Positions 23,812-33,421 of a DNA stretch of 61,296 nt are shown here, piece after piece. The position numbers were made by a program, and so were the translations under genes. The notes beneath the pieces were generated by a model. It worked only from the letters and a program-made list of their open reading frames with translations, ran no database searches and was not told the DNA's origin. The stretch is from DASPFV01 sp035620975 (GTDB lineage: Bacteria; Acidobacteriota; Vicinamibacteria; Vicinamibacterales; 2-12-FULL-66-21): the NCBI GenBank assembly GCA_035620975.1, contig DASPFV010000110.1:1-61296 (forward strand), written 5' to 3'. Each line of letters starts with the position of its first letter. The stretch's first letter is position 1.

Positions 23812-26720
23812 TGCGCCTGCCGGTCGCCTGCCTGTTCGTCCTCCTGGCGGCCGCTCCCCCGGCCGCCCAGTCGGCCGCGGGGCGGTACGTCGGCCGCACG
23901 GTCGAGCAGGTCCAGATCTATATCGAGACCAACCGCGTCGAGGACCCGGCTCTCCTCGATCTGATCGAGGTCCAGCCCGGGCAGCCGCTGGCCATGTCCG
24001 AGGTTCGCGAGTCGATCGCCCATCTCTACGGCCTCGGCCGCTTCCAGGACGTGCAGGTCGTCGGCGCAGCGGGTGTCGACGGCGGGGTGCACGTCCGCTT
24101 CGACCTGATCCCGGTGCACGTGGTCCAGCGCGTGGAGTTCAGGGGCAATGACACGCTCCCGGAGGGCCGCCTGCGCGGTGCGGTCATCGATCGCCACGGC
24201 GCGGCGCCCGCCGTCGGCCGCATCCAGGACGTGGCGCTGACGCTCGAACGCGTATACGCAGACGAAGGGTTCCTGCGGGCGGCCATCAGGCCCGAGGCCG
24301 TCGAGCTGCACGACCCCGACCGGACCCTGCTCACGTTCCACGTCACCGAAGGGCCGCGGGCGACGGTCCAGTCCATCGAGGTCCGCGGGAACCCGCGCAT
24401 TCCGGAACCCGAGCTCCTGCGTCGGCTCGATCTGCGCGTCGGCCAGCCCTACCAGCGCGCGCGGATCCAGGGGGCCCTGGACCGCTATGTGACCCAGCTC
24501 CAGGATCGGGGCTTCTACCGCGCGATTGGCGCGCTGCGACCGGAAGTGCTCGCGGACGCCACCGCGGTCGCGCTCACGATTGACGTCGATGCCGGGCCGG
24601 CGGTGCGGCTGCAGTTCGAGGGCGATCCCATTCCAGAAGGCCGGCGGCGCGAGCTCGTGCCGGTGCAGCAGGAGCGATCGGTCGACGAGGACCTGCTGGA
24701 GGACGCGGAGGCTGCCATCCGCCGTTACCTGCTGCAGCAGGGTTACTGGAAAGCCAACGTGACCCGGCGGGAAGAGGGGGACGAAGACACGCTGCGGATC
24801 GTGTTCACGGTCCAGCGCGGGCCCCAGTACCGGCTGGCCGACGACGTCGAGATTCGGGGGAACCAGGCCGTGCCGCTGCCAGATCTGCGGGCGCTGATTC
24901 CCCTCAAGCCCGGCGAGCTGTTCGTCGACAGCGAGCTCACCACCGCCGCCAGCGCGATTCGCGCGCTGTACCTGCGGCGCGGGTTCGTGGCGATCGCCCT
25001 GAAGCCCGGCGTCACCGAGACGGATCCGGCCGGACCGGGACAGGGCCGCATCCGGGCGGAAATCGTGATCGTGGAAGGGCCGCGGACCGCCATCCGCGAG
25101 GTGCGGCTCGAGGGAAACGGCTCGATCGCCGAGCCGCTGCTGCGTTCGCGCCTGCCGCCGACGCTCGGTCCTGGAAACCCTCTGTACGAGCCCGCCATCG
25201 TCGAGGGGCGCGACGCACTGCTGCTCGAGTACCTGAACGAGGGGTTCGCCTCGGCCGCCATCCAGCCGAGGACCGTTTTCTCCGACGACCGGACTCAGGC
25301 CGATCTGATCTTCGCGATTCAGGAGGGGCCGCAGACGCTGGTCGATCACATCCTCATCGTCGGCAACGCGAAGACGGATCCCGACGTCATCCTGAACGCG
25401 CTCGAGTTCAGGTCCGGCGATCCGTTCGGCTTCACGGCGCGGCTCGACAGCCAGCGTAATCTGACCGAGCTGGGCCTTTTCCGTCGCGTTCGCATCACCG
25501 AGCTCACGCACGGGACCGGGAACGAGCACGACGTCCTCGTGACGGTCGAGGAGGCCGCTGCCACGACGATCGGATACGGCGGCGGCGTGGAGGCGACCCA
25601 GGTCCTGCGGGCGACAGGCGCCGAAGGCGAGGCGCGTGAGGAGCTGGAGTTCGCGCCGCGCGGGTTCTTCGACATCACGCGCCGCAATCTCGGCGGCCGC
25701 AACCGATCGGTGAGCCTCTACACGCGCGTGGCCCTGCGGCCCGACGACGTCCCCGACGACCCGGAGCGGGACGGCACGGGGGTAGGGTTCCGGGAGTACA
25801 GGGTCGTGGGCACCTACCGGGCCCCCCAGTTCGTGGCCGCGAGCGACCTGACGATCACGGGCGCGCTCGAACAGGCCAAGCGCGCCAGCTTCAGCTTCTC
25901 GCGCCGCGGCGCGAACATAGACGTGCAGCGGCGGTTTCTGCGCGCGATGCTCTTCAGCGGGCGGTACTCCTTCAGCAGGACCCGCACGTTCGACGAACGA
26001 CTCAGCGACGAGGATCAGGCGACGATCGACCGGCTCTTCCCCCAGGTCCGGCTGTCGGGCTTTTCCGGAGCGCTGTCGCGCGACACGCGCGACGAGCTGT
26101 TGAGCCCCCAGCGGGGCGGGTTCCTCAGCATCGAGGGTGCGATGGCGGCGCGCTCCCTGGGCGGCCAAGTCGGCTTCGTGAAGACCTACATGCAGGGATT
26201 CTGGTTCCGGCGGCTGCCCGGCAGCCGGCCCGTGGTGTTCGCCACCCGGGCCGCCGTCGGCCTCGCCGACGGCTTCCCCCGCGAAGTGTCGTCGACCGAT
26301 CCCGATGGCACCACACGGGTGGAAGTCATCGAGGACCTGCCTGCCAGCGAGCGGTTCTTCGCTGGCGGTGACACGACGATCCGGGGGTATGCGCTCGACA
26401 GCGTCGGCGCGCCGAACACGATCACACCGGCCGGCTTTCCGACCGGAGGCAACGCGGTGCTCATCCTCAACGGCGAGCTTCGCATGCCGGTCTGGCGCGA
26501 TTTCGGTACGGCGCTTTTCGTCGACGGCGGGAACGTCTTCCGGCGTGTGATGGACTTCGACGTGGGGGAGCTTCGCGGCAGCGTCGGGTTCGGCGTGCGT
26601 TACATCTCGCCGATCGGCCCCCTGCGGCTCGATCTGGGGTTCAAGCTCGATCGACGCGAGATAGGCGGGGCGCTCGAGTCCCGTACGGCGCTGCACTTCA
26701 GCTTCGGCCAGGCGTTCTAG
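23811..26720 (+). CDS. Omp85-family outer-membrane assembly protein with about seven POTRA domains
   Basis: 969 residues, longer than E. coli BamA (about 800) or TamA (about 580). Signal peptide ends PAAQSA. I count seven POTRA-like repeats, each with a strand plus G-N motif and a helix such as LYGLGRF or LQDRGFY; later ones begin VQSIEVRGNPRIPEPELLRR, LADDVEIRGNQAVPLPDLRA, IREVRLEGNGSIAEPLLRSR and VDHILIVGNAKTDPDVILNA. The barrel begins near TTIGYGGGVEATQVLRATG and contains FFAGGDTTIRGYALDSVG (the conserved VRGF/Y-type loop) and the C-terminal TALHFSFGQAF ending in Phe. It inserts outer-membrane proteins, probably with the overlapping TamB. Whether it is the TamA or the BamA of this organism is unresolved. 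Confidence 0.88.
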   Translation: MRLPVACLFVLLAAAPPAAQSAAGRYVGRTVEQVQIYIETNRVEDPALLDLIEVQPGQPLAMSEVRESIAHLYGLGRFQDVQVVGAAGVDGGVHVRFDLIPVHVVQRVEFRGNDTLPEGRLRGAVIDRHGAAPAVGRIQDVALTLERVYADEGFLRAAIRPEAVELHDPDRTLLTFHVTEGPRATVQSIEVRGNPRIPEPELLRRLDLRVGQPYQRARIQGALDRYVTQLQDRGFYRAIGALRPEVLADATAVALTIDVDAGPAVRLQFEGDPIPEGRRRELVPVQQERSVDEDLLEDAEAAIRRYLLQQGYWKANVTRREEGDEDTLRIVFTVQRGPQYRLADDVEIRGNQAVPLPDLRALIPLKPGELFVDSELTTAASAIRALYLRRGFVAIALKPGVTETDPAGPGQGRIRAEIVIVEGPRTAIREVRLEGNGSIAEPLLRSRLPPTLGPGNPLYEPAIVEGRDALLLEYLNEGFASAAIQPRTVFSDDRTQADLIFAIQEGPQTLVDHILIVGNAKTDPDVILNALEFRSGDPFGFTARLDSQRNLTELGLFRRVRITELTHGTGNEHDVLVTVEEAAATTIGYGGGVEATQVLRATGAEGEAREELEFAPRGFFDITRRNLGGRNRSVSLYTRVALRPDDVPDDPERDGTGVGFREYRVVGTYRAPQFVAASDLTITGALEQAKRASFSFSRRGANIDVQRRFLRAMLFSGRYSFSRTRTFDERLSDEDQATIDRLFPQVRLSGFSGALSRDTRDELLSPQRGGFLSIEGAMAARSLGGQVGFVKTYMQGFWFRRLPGSRPVVFATRAAVGLADGFPREVSSTDPDGTTRVEVIEDLPASERFFAGGDTTIRGYALDSVGAPNTITPAGFPTGGNAVLILNGELRMPVWRDFGTALFVDGGNVFRRVMDFDVGELRGSVGFGVRYISPIGPLRLDLGFKLDRREIGGALESRTALHFSFGQAF

Positions 26721-26825
26721 CACGATGCTGACAGACGCATCCTGCAGGGGAAATGGGAAAGGGGAAAAGCGAAAACCATGCAGGCCGGCGTTTCTCAGGG
26801 GCCTCCTGGTGGCGACACGAGGCGA

Positions 26826-27560
26826 ATGGAGACCATGCGCGGAGCTCGGCATGAGGCTCTGAGCGGCTGGCCGAGTCGGTGTCGTCGGCCCCGGCTCTCG
26901 CCTGGCGTCGCAGCGCTCGTCCTCGTGCTCGCCTGTCTGCCGGCCCGGGCCCAGATCGTCGAGCGGGTGCTGGCGGTGGTGGGCGGGCAGCTCATCCTGC
27001 TCTCGGACTGTCTGGCCGCCCTGCGTTTCGGACTGGTCGACCCGCCGCCGGCGGGGGCGGATCCCGTGGCCGCCACGCTGCCGGCGCTCATCGAGCGGCA
27101 GCTGCAACTCGCCGAGATCAACCGCTATCTCCCGCCCGAGCCCGCCGAGACGCTGGTCGACGAACGGCTGCGCGCCGTCCGCGGGCGGTTCCCGGACGAC
27201 GCCGCGTTCGAGGCGGCTCTGGCCGAGACCGGATTGGGCGCGGCGCAGCTTCGCGGGATGCTGCGCGATGACCTCCGGATCGCGAGCTACCGACAGCAGC
27301 GCTTCACGAACAGCCTCCAGCCGACGGAAGACGAGCTCGCCCGCTATTACCGGGCCCACGCGGCCGAGTTTGCCCGCGACGGCGCGATCCCGTCTTTCGA
27401 GCAGGCCCGCGCGGAGGCGCGGAAGCGCCTGATCGCCGAGCGGAGCAGCGCGCTCATCGCCGACTGGATCGAAGGCCTGCGCCGGCGCGCGGAAGTGACG
27501 ATTCTCTATCGGGCCCAGGGGGAACCGGCGGCGTCCGGGTTGGCGAGCGCGACGTCGTGA
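26826..27560 (+). CDS. SurA-like periplasmic chaperone lacking a PPIase domain
   Basis: 244 residues. A basic n-region and hydrophobic segment (VAALVLVLACLPARAQ) export it. The mature start IVERVLAVVGGQLILLSDCL matches the SurA N-terminal chaperone signature (I-V-D-x-V-x-A-V-V-x-x-x-I-I-L-x-S). Helices with RYLPPEPAETLVDERLRAVR and LRGMLRDDLRIASYRQQRF follow. The C-terminal helix FEQARAEARKRLIAERSSAL then IADWIEGLRRRAEVTILY is also SurA-like, but no parvulin domain lies between them. It likely escorts unfolded outer-membrane proteins to the Omp85 protein encoded upstream. The ATG at 26826 has GAGG just before it. Confidence 0.8.
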   Translation: METMRGARHEALSGWPSRCRRPRLSPGVAALVLVLACLPARAQIVERVLAVVGGQLILLSDCLAALRFGLVDPPPAGADPVAATLPALIERQLQLAEINRYLPPEPAETLVDERLRAVRGRFPDDAAFEAALAETGLGAAQLRGMLRDDLRIASYRQQRFTNSLQPTEDELARYYRAHAAEFARDGAIPSFEQARAEARKRLIAERSSALIADWIEGLRRRAEVTILYRAQGEPAASGLASATS

Positions 27561-27591
27561 GCCGTGCGAGAGCGGAGCCGCGAGACTCTGA

Positions 27592-29643
27592 TTACTCCAC
27601 CACCGCGACGCGGATGAAATCGACGGCGGCTGCGAGCGATCGCGCGTCGCCGCCCAGGCCGACTTCTGCCGGCGTGCGGGACCAGTCGAACCGCAGGAGC
27701 AGCCGGTTCACGCCGCTGCGCCAGTGTTCCTCCGGCACGACCATCTCGGCGGTCTGCCAGTCCGGCCCGACCCGCTGCGGCGGTTGGCCGTGGCCGTTGA
27801 CGAGGATCGTGAGCGCCTGAGGCGGTGCGCCAGGGAAGCCGAATCCGTGGAGCTGGACCTGCAGCCGAAGCGGGGCCGGGTGGTCGAGAGGCACGAGGAC
27901 CTGGGCTTCCCGCGTCGCCCATCGGAAGGTCGCCGGCCCGCTCCGCTCCGCGTCGTGCCATCCGGGCCCGAGCAGCCACTCGTCGGCGGTGCCGATGTCC
28001 ACCCGGCCGTAGGGCTGGAGCGGATCACTCAGGAAGCGGCCCGCCGAGAGCAGGTCGTAGCGCGCAGGCGACACGCCGTTGCGCAGCGCGAAGAGCAGGC
28101 TGATCGGGTACGTGAACGGGTGCCCGAACCAGCGATGGAAGGTGCGCGCCTGCTCCGCGCCCAGCTCGCCGAACGACGCGGACTCGCCGATTCGCATGGC
28201 CCCGCGGTGCGCCGCCGACATCAGCGTCAGGTTCCAGAGCGCGAGCAGCGCCGCCGCGGCCGCGACCGGGAGGACGGGGCGCCGGCGAACCAGCGCCACG
28301 GTGCGCTCGCCAGCCACGGCGGCGCCGAGGCAGAAGAATGGAATCGTGCCGTCGAAGCGCCGCCCGCCGTAACCGGCGCTGCCCCACCAGTCCTGCACGC
28401 AGGCGTTGAAATAGGTCATGAGCGCCAGAGCCAGCAGCATCGGCCCGCCGAATCGCGGCTGCCGGATCGAGAACAGCGCCAGCCCGATGGCGCCCACGTA
28501 CAGAACGGGCGACGTGCTCAGCAGCCCGTTCCTGGACGACCACAGGATGTCGACGAGGTGCGGATCCGCAAAGCGGATCTGCGGGCCGACGGGCGAGACC
28601 GCCAGGTAGCTGCCGTAGATGGCCTTCCAGGCCAGCATCTGCGGCAGGAAGGCGACCGTGGCCGCAGCCGTGAACAGCAGGCCCGCCGCGATGGTCTCCG
28701 AAGCCGCCCGCCGGTTCCCGGCGCGCCAGGCGGACCAGAGGGCGACCATCGCCTCGCAGGCCGGCAGGATCGCGAAAAGGGCGTTCTGCCAGCGGACGAG
28801 CGTCATGAACCCCGCGAGCAGCCCGAGCAGCACCCACTGGCGCGTCGTCCGCCGCCCGCGCGTCACCGCCCACGCGAGCGTGAAGCCGGATACCAGCGCC
28901 ATCGACGGCGCGTGGGTCATGCTCGGCTCCTTGACGAGATACCAGAGAAAGAAGGATCCGGAGACGACGACCGCGACGGCGGCAGCCGCCATGCCGGGCG
29001 GCACGGCCAGCGAGGTCAGCCGGAAGGCGAACCAGCAGCCGAGCAGACCGTAGACCAGGCCGGCGATGCATACGGCCTGACGGTACGGATAGGAGATGCC
29101 GTCCGTGCTGACGGGTGCCCCGGCCGCGTTCAGCCTGCGGGCGACCAGGTGTCCGGCGCCGAAGAACGGCGCCCACACGATCGCCGGCCCGATCGTCCAG
29201 GCCGACTGCGCGTGACCCGTGGGCGTGGGCCTGAACAGGTGGGGCTTGTCGCCCAGACCGAGCAGGCGATAGTCGTTCGAGAACTCGACGTCGCCGTCGA
29301 ACACGAGAGAGCGGAGGTAGGCATAGTAGTAGAACCCGTCGCTCTGGAGGCGGGCGCCAAGCTGCAGCTGGTACGCGACGCCGGTCGTGAACAGCACGGC
29401 GAACAGCACCGGGGCCGTGCGATGCCAGGCACGCCGGCCAGCCCCGGGTCGGGAAGCCAGGACCAGCGCACCACCCGCTGCAGCCGTCAGCACGAGCGCG
29501 GGCAGCCCCGGCCGCCAGCCGCCGATCATCTCGACCGGCGCCCGTCGCGCGACCTCGCGGGCCACGAGCTCCACGGCCGAGGCCACGATGAGCGCCCAGC
29601 CGCCCGGGACGCCAGCCCTCCGCCATGCCCCGGCTCCGTTCAC
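27592..29643 (-). CDS. Polytopic membrane protein, glycosyltransferase-like
   Basis: 683 residues with about a dozen hydrophobic segments, then a C-terminal soluble part of roughly 150 residues that is beta-rich (ATFRWATREAQVLVPLDHPA; PQALTILVNGHGQPPQRVG; VNRLLLRFDWSRTPAEVGLG). Between transmembrane segments a loop reads SDGFYYYAYLRSLVFDGDVE, close to YASDEVQYYAYLRSLWFDHD in the protein at 47223-48971, so the two are related. This is the style of GT-C membrane glycosyltransferases, but I see no definite catalytic motif. Its GTG start overlaps the stop of the GT39-like gene (GTGA), so the two are co-translated and probably act in one pathway of surface sugar or lipid glycosylation. Convergent with the SurA-like gene, 31 bp apart. 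Confidence 0.7.
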   Translation of the reverse strand: MNGAGAWRRAGVPGGWALIVASAVELVAREVARRAPVEMIGGWRPGLPALVLTAAAGGALVLASRPGAGRRAWHRTAPVLFAVLFTTGVAYQLQLGARLQSDGFYYYAYLRSLVFDGDVEFSNDYRLLGLGDKPHLFRPTPTGHAQSAWTIGPAIVWAPFFGAGHLVARRLNAAGAPVSTDGISYPYRQAVCIAGLVYGLLGCWFAFRLTSLAVPPGMAAAAVAVVVSGSFFLWYLVKEPSMTHAPSMALVSGFTLAWAVTRGRRTTRQWVLLGLLAGFMTLVRWQNALFAILPACEAMVALWSAWRAGNRRAASETIAAGLLFTAAATVAFLPQMLAWKAIYGSYLAVSPVGPQIRFADPHLVDILWSSRNGLLSTSPVLYVGAIGLALFSIRQPRFGGPMLLALALMTYFNACVQDWWGSAGYGGRRFDGTIPFFCLGAAVAGERTVALVRRRPVLPVAAAAALLALWNLTLMSAAHRGAMRIGESASFGELGAEQARTFHRWFGHPFTYPISLLFALRNGVSPARYDLLSAGRFLSDPLQPYGRVDIGTADEWLLGPGWHDAERSGPATFRWATREAQVLVPLDHPAPLRLQVQLHGFGFPGAPPQALTILVNGHGQPPQRVGPDWQTAEMVVPEEHWRSGVNRLLLRFDWSRTPAEVGLGGDARSLAAAVDFIRVAVVE

Positions 29644-31175
29644 GGGGCGACCTTCAGGATCCGCAGTTCGGGCCCGGGGTGATCGGCCGATGGCGCGAAG
29701 CGCACGATCTCGCGCGCCTGGCCGAAGATGCGCATGTAGTCGGCGTATTCGCGCGGGTGGATCTGGGGATCGCTCAGAAATGGCCCGTACACCTGTGAGG
29801 ACGCCACCAGGTACTGCACCTGGCTCGACGAGTATTCCTCGTACGTGCGGCGGCGCAGCTGCGGGACGTTGTCCGCCCGATAGCCGGGAGGCAGGAGCAG
29901 TCCGCGCGACTCGATCACGATGGACGACTTCGGCGGGATGTTGGCGGCGATCCACTCGTAAGCGAGCGCGGCGGTGCTCTTGCGCGCGATGGTCCGGTTG
30001 AACGCCACCGATACCAGTCCCGGCGGCAGCACGGCCGCGATCGTCAGGGCGGCGATGAGCAGGCGGCGCGGCGCGCGGGGGATCTCGTACCGGCGCAGCA
30101 GGCTGACGCCGGAAATCACGGCGCACGAGGCGAGCAGGCAGAGCGCCGGCGTCATGGGCAGCAGATAGCGGCCGAAGACGATCGACTGCCGCGAGATGAA
30201 CGCGTAATAGATGAGCGGAAACAGCGTGACGATCGCCCAGCGGACCCGACCTGGTCCTCGAGCCAGCCGCACGAGCCCGAGCACGAGCCCGCCCGCCACG
30301 AGCAGCATGCCTGGCCACTGAAAGCTCAGGCGCAGGTATTTCAGGTAGAGAATCCAGATCGGTTCCGCGCTGCCGGACGTTGTCCGGTACTCGCTGGCGA
30401 GTCTCGCGAAGCCGTTCAGGAACCCCGGCAGATCGAGCACCATGTACGGGGCCGTCAACAGCATCGCCGCGACTGCAGCCCCTGTCGACGTCAGAGCGCA
30501 GGCCAGCCGCGACGGTCTGGCTTCGCGCGTCATCCAGCAGGCGAGCAACGGGATGACGAGAGCCAGGGCTCCGTTGTATTTGGTGGCGGCGGCGAGGCCG
30601 GCCGCGGCGCCGGCGAGCGCGAAGGCGCCGAGCGATCCCGCCTCGTGCGCCCGCAGCGCCAGCAGCATCGTCAGCGCGACGAAGAAGGTGAGCGGCACGT
30701 CCGTGAGCACGTAATGGGATTCGCGGACGTGGCTGGGCAGCACGGCGAGCAGCCCGGCCGCGAGCAGCGCGTGCCGGGCGCCCCAGCGCATGCCAATCTG
30801 GAAGACCAGGAGCACCGTCGCCACGCCCAGGATCGCCGTCATCCCGCGACCCCAGAGATAGAACGCCCACGTGGGTGCCTGGTCGAGGGAGGACCAGTGT
30901 CCGGCAACGGCCCCTGTCATGAAGCGGGCGATGGCGACGAAGGTCTGGAGGTGGATGTAGAGCCCGGGGTAGTCGTGGAACCCGGGATTGAAGCTGCCCG
31001 AACGCATCGCGTTCACGGCGCGCTCGAGGATCTCCGGCTCGTCGACGCCGAGCGCGAACGGGATGCCGTGCCCGAGGGCCCAGAAGCGCAGAAACGCGGC
31101 GGTCACGAGCACGATGGCCAGGCCGACGCCTGACGGGCGGAGGTCGCTCGCCTCGCGCCATTCGCGCTCTGTCAC
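29640..31175 (-). CDS. GT39-like (PMT family) membrane glycosyltransferase
   Basis: 511 residues, about ten membrane segments, GTG start. The first periplasmic loop contains acidic GVDEPEILERAVNAMRSGSF and FHDYPGLYIHLQTFVA, the Asp-Glu/Tyr-Pro-rich loop of the dolichyl- or undecaprenyl-phosphate mannosyltransferase (PMT_2) family, and further in RESHYVLTDVPLTFFVALTM and AAGLAAATKYNGAL are typical. It should transfer a sugar from a polyprenyl-phosphate donor outside the cytoplasmic membrane. Acceptor unknown. Linked by 4-bp overlap to the next membrane protein. Confidence 0.85.
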   Translation of the reverse strand: MTEREWREASDLRPSGVGLAIVLVTAAFLRFWALGHGIPFALGVDEPEILERAVNAMRSGSFNPGFHDYPGLYIHLQTFVAIARFMTGAVAGHWSSLDQAPTWAFYLWGRGMTAILGVATVLLVFQIGMRWGARHALLAAGLLAVLPSHVRESHYVLTDVPLTFFVALTMLLALRAHEAGSLGAFALAGAAAGLAAATKYNGALALVIPLLACWMTREARPSRLACALTSTGAAVAAMLLTAPYMVLDLPGFLNGFARLASEYRTTSGSAEPIWILYLKYLRLSFQWPGMLLVAGGLVLGLVRLARGPGRVRWAIVTLFPLIYYAFISRQSIVFGRYLLPMTPALCLLASCAVISGVSLLRRYEIPRAPRRLLIAALTIAAVLPPGLVSVAFNRTIARKSTAALAYEWIAANIPPKSSIVIESRGLLLPPGYRADNVPQLRRRTYEEYSSSQVQYLVASSQVYGPFLSDPQIHPREYADYMRIFGQAREIVRFAPSADHPGPELRILKVAP

Positions 31176-31233
31176 TGAGCTCCTCGCTTCACGTGGCGGT
31201 CAGCTTACTACGCCTCCCGGCCGGAGAAGAGGA

Positions 31234-31253
31234 GGAGCCGGGATTGCGGCTCC
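31234..31253 (-). terminator. Possible terminator hairpin after the c-di-GMP operon
   Basis: GGAGCCG (31234-31240) and CGGCTCC (31247-31253) form a 7-bp stem with a 6-nt loop in the 89-bp gap between the GGDEF-EAL gene and the GT39-like gene. Downstream on the transcribed strand the sequence is C/T-rich rather than a pure T-run, so termination is probably weak or partial. Confidence 0.4.
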
Positions 31254-31264
31254 CAGCCGGGCTC

Positions 31265-33421
31265 TCAGCCGTTGACGGCCGCCGCTGACGCCGGGGGGGC
31301 CGTGCCCAGGTTCAGCAGCGAATCCATGCTGCTGGCGAGCACGGTTCTGACGTGGGCGACTTCGAGCGGTGCCGCGAACAGATATCCCTGGCCGAACTCG
31401 CAGCCCAGCTGGGTGAGCTGAGTCAGGTGCGGCGCGGTCTCGACACCCTCGGCGATCACCTGGAGCTCGAGCGCGTGCGCCAGACCGACGATCGCGCGCA
31501 CGATCCCCGACTGCTCCGAGGACATCGACTTGACGAACGAGCGGTCGATCTTCAACGAGTGGATGGGGAAGCGATGCAGGTAGCTCAACGACGAGTGACC
31601 GGTGCCGAAGTCGTCGATCGCGATCCGCACGCCGAGGGCCTCGAGCTGCGACAGGATCGTCACGACGGAATCGAGGTTGTCGATGATGGCGCTCTCGGTG
31701 ATCTCCAGACTCAGGTTGGACGCCGGCAGCCCCGTTTCCCGCAGCACGGCCTCGATCTGGTTCGCGAGATCGGTCTGCCTGAACTGCTTGCCCGACAGGT
31801 TCACGTGCACGGTCAGCGCCGCCGTCCAGGGCAGCTCGGCCTGCCAGGCACGCATCTGGCGGCACGCCTCGCGCGTGACCCAGGCTCCTATTGGCACGAT
31901 CAGGCCGGTCTCTTCGGCGACGTGGATGAACTCGGCGGGCTCGACGAGCCCGCGGGCCGGATGCCGCCAGCGAATGAGCGCCTCGAAGCCGGCGAGCAGC
32001 CCCGTCTGGAACGAGACGATGGGCTGGTAGCGCAGCTCGAACTCCTGCCGCTCGACGGCCTTTCTGAGATCGGTTTCGAGCGCGAGCCGCGCGACGGCCT
32101 TGTCGCGCATTTCGGCGTCGAAGACCTCGCACCGCGCCTTGCCGAGGGCCTTGGCCTGGTACAACGCCGTGTCCGCGTCGCGCAGCAGGTCCTCGGGTTC
32201 CTCATACCCCGTTTCGCTCGTCGCGATGCCGATGCTGGCGGACGTGAAGAGCTCGTGTCCGCCGACCTCGAACGGCTGGCGCAGGTTCTCGAGGATGCGC
32301 TCCGCCACGCGGACCGCGTCGCTCACGTGCCTGATTCCCTCGAGCAGAATCGTGAACTCGTCTCCGCCGAGGCGCGCAATCGTGTGCTCGCCGCAGATGG
32401 CGGGCGGCGGAGCCTCCTCCGCGACCCGCGCGACGGTGTCGGCCGCCCGCACGCTGCCTTCCAGCCGGTGGGCAATGGCGACCAGCAGCCGATCCCCGGT
32501 CTGGTGCCCCAGGCTGTCGTTGATGAGCTTGAACCGGTCCAGGTCGAGGAACAGCACGGCGAAGGCCTCATTGTGCCGCTTCGCCCGTTCGATGCACCGG
32601 CCGAGCCGGTCCAGGAAGAGCACCCGGTTCGGCAGGCCGGTCAGCGGATCCGACACCTTGCCCTCGGTGATGTCCGTCTGCGAGCCGGCCATCCGGTACG
32701 GCTTGCGGTCGCTGCCCCGGACCGCGACGCCGCGAGTGAGCATCCAGCGGTAGGCGCCGTCGGCGTGCAGCACGCGATGCTGGTTCTCGAGTTGCGGCGT
32801 GAGCTCGTCGAGGTGCGCCGCGATGTCGGCCATCAGCGGCTCGCGATCGTCCGGGTGGACCCGGCCGAACCACGTCTCCGGCGTATCGCCGTCCGTCTCG
32901 TCCGGGAGCCCGATCATCTGCCTCCAGCGCGGCGAGAAGTAAATCGCGTCGGTCCGGAGGTTCCAGTCCCAGAGGCCGTCGTTCGCCCCGCGCATGGCGA
33001 GCGCGTAGCGCTCTTCGCTCTCCTGGAGCGCGGCCTCCGCCTGCTTGCGGGCCAGCTGGGTCTGGATGCGCGCGACCGCAATCGGCAGATCGATGGGCTT
33101 GGTCAGATAGTCGTTGGCCCCGCGATTCAGCGCCGCGACGACGTCGCGGCTCTCCTGACGTGCCGTGACGATGATGACCGGCAGCTGACTCGCTGACCAG
33201 CGCCGGCGGAGGATCTCGAGCACCTCGAGGCCGCTGAGCCCAGGCATCTCGATGTCCAGCAGCACCAGCGCAAAGGTCTGCGCCTCGACCAGCTCGAGGG
33301 CGTGCCGGCCGTCGACGGCGGTCTCGACCTGGTAGCCCTGCCGGCGCAGGCGGCGCGAGAGGATGTCACGGTTCACCTCGTTGTCGTCGACAACGAGCAG
33401 CGTGCCGGGCGTGGTGCTCAC
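31265..33421 (-). CDS. Response regulator REC-PAS-GGDEF-EAL (bifunctional c-di-GMP enzyme)
   Basis: 718 residues. Receiver at 7-125 with VVDDN, acceptor Asp56 in LVLLDIEMPGLSG and the KPI lysine; PAS at about 150-265 (YALAMRGANDGLWDWNLRTD; YRMAGSQTDITEGK); GGDEF at about 270-445 with DPLTGLPNRVLFLDRL and an intact active site ARLGGDEFTILL; EAL at about 455-700 with GFEALIRWRHP, TESAII, DDFGTGHSSLSYL and EGVET, all intact. It can therefore in principle make and break c-di-GMP, gated by phosphorylation. About 16 extra residues (AEEAPPPAICGEH core) precede GGDEF. The GTG start lies in the stop of the stand-alone receiver gene (GTGA overlap), and a CHASE8-like hybrid kinase lies just upstream, the likely phosphodonor system. 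Confidence 0.9.
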   Translation of the reverse strand: MSTTPGTLLVVDDNEVNRDILSRRLRRQGYQVETAVDGRHALELVEAQTFALVLLDIEMPGLSGLEVLEILRRRWSASQLPVIIVTARQESRDVVAALNRGANDYLTKPIDLPIAVARIQTQLARKQAEAALQESEERYALAMRGANDGLWDWNLRTDAIYFSPRWRQMIGLPDETDGDTPETWFGRVHPDDREPLMADIAAHLDELTPQLENQHRVLHADGAYRWMLTRGVAVRGSDRKPYRMAGSQTDITEGKVSDPLTGLPNRVLFLDRLGRCIERAKRHNEAFAVLFLDLDRFKLINDSLGHQTGDRLLVAIAHRLEGSVRAADTVARVAEEAPPPAICGEHTIARLGGDEFTILLEGIRHVSDAVRVAERILENLRQPFEVGGHELFTSASIGIATSETGYEEPEDLLRDADTALYQAKALGKARCEVFDAEMRDKAVARLALETDLRKAVERQEFELRYQPIVSFQTGLLAGFEALIRWRHPARGLVEPAEFIHVAEETGLIVPIGAWVTREACRQMRAWQAELPWTAALTVHVNLSGKQFRQTDLANQIEAVLRETGLPASNLSLEITESAIIDNLDSVVTILSQLEALGVRIAIDDFGTGHSSLSYLHRFPIHSLKIDRSFVKSMSSEQSGIVRAIVGLAHALELQVIAEGVETAPHLTQLTQLGCEFGQGYLFAAPLEVAHVRTVLASSMDSLLNLGTAPPASAAAVNG

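Noticed and set aside
26721..26825. GGGAAA-rich purine tract before the SurA-like gene
   Set aside because: It is a simple-sequence run with no pairing or known motif; too little to call a regulatory site.
26826..27560. Peptidyl-prolyl isomerase function for the SurA-like protein
   Set aside because: No parvulin domain is present between the N-terminal domain and final helix.
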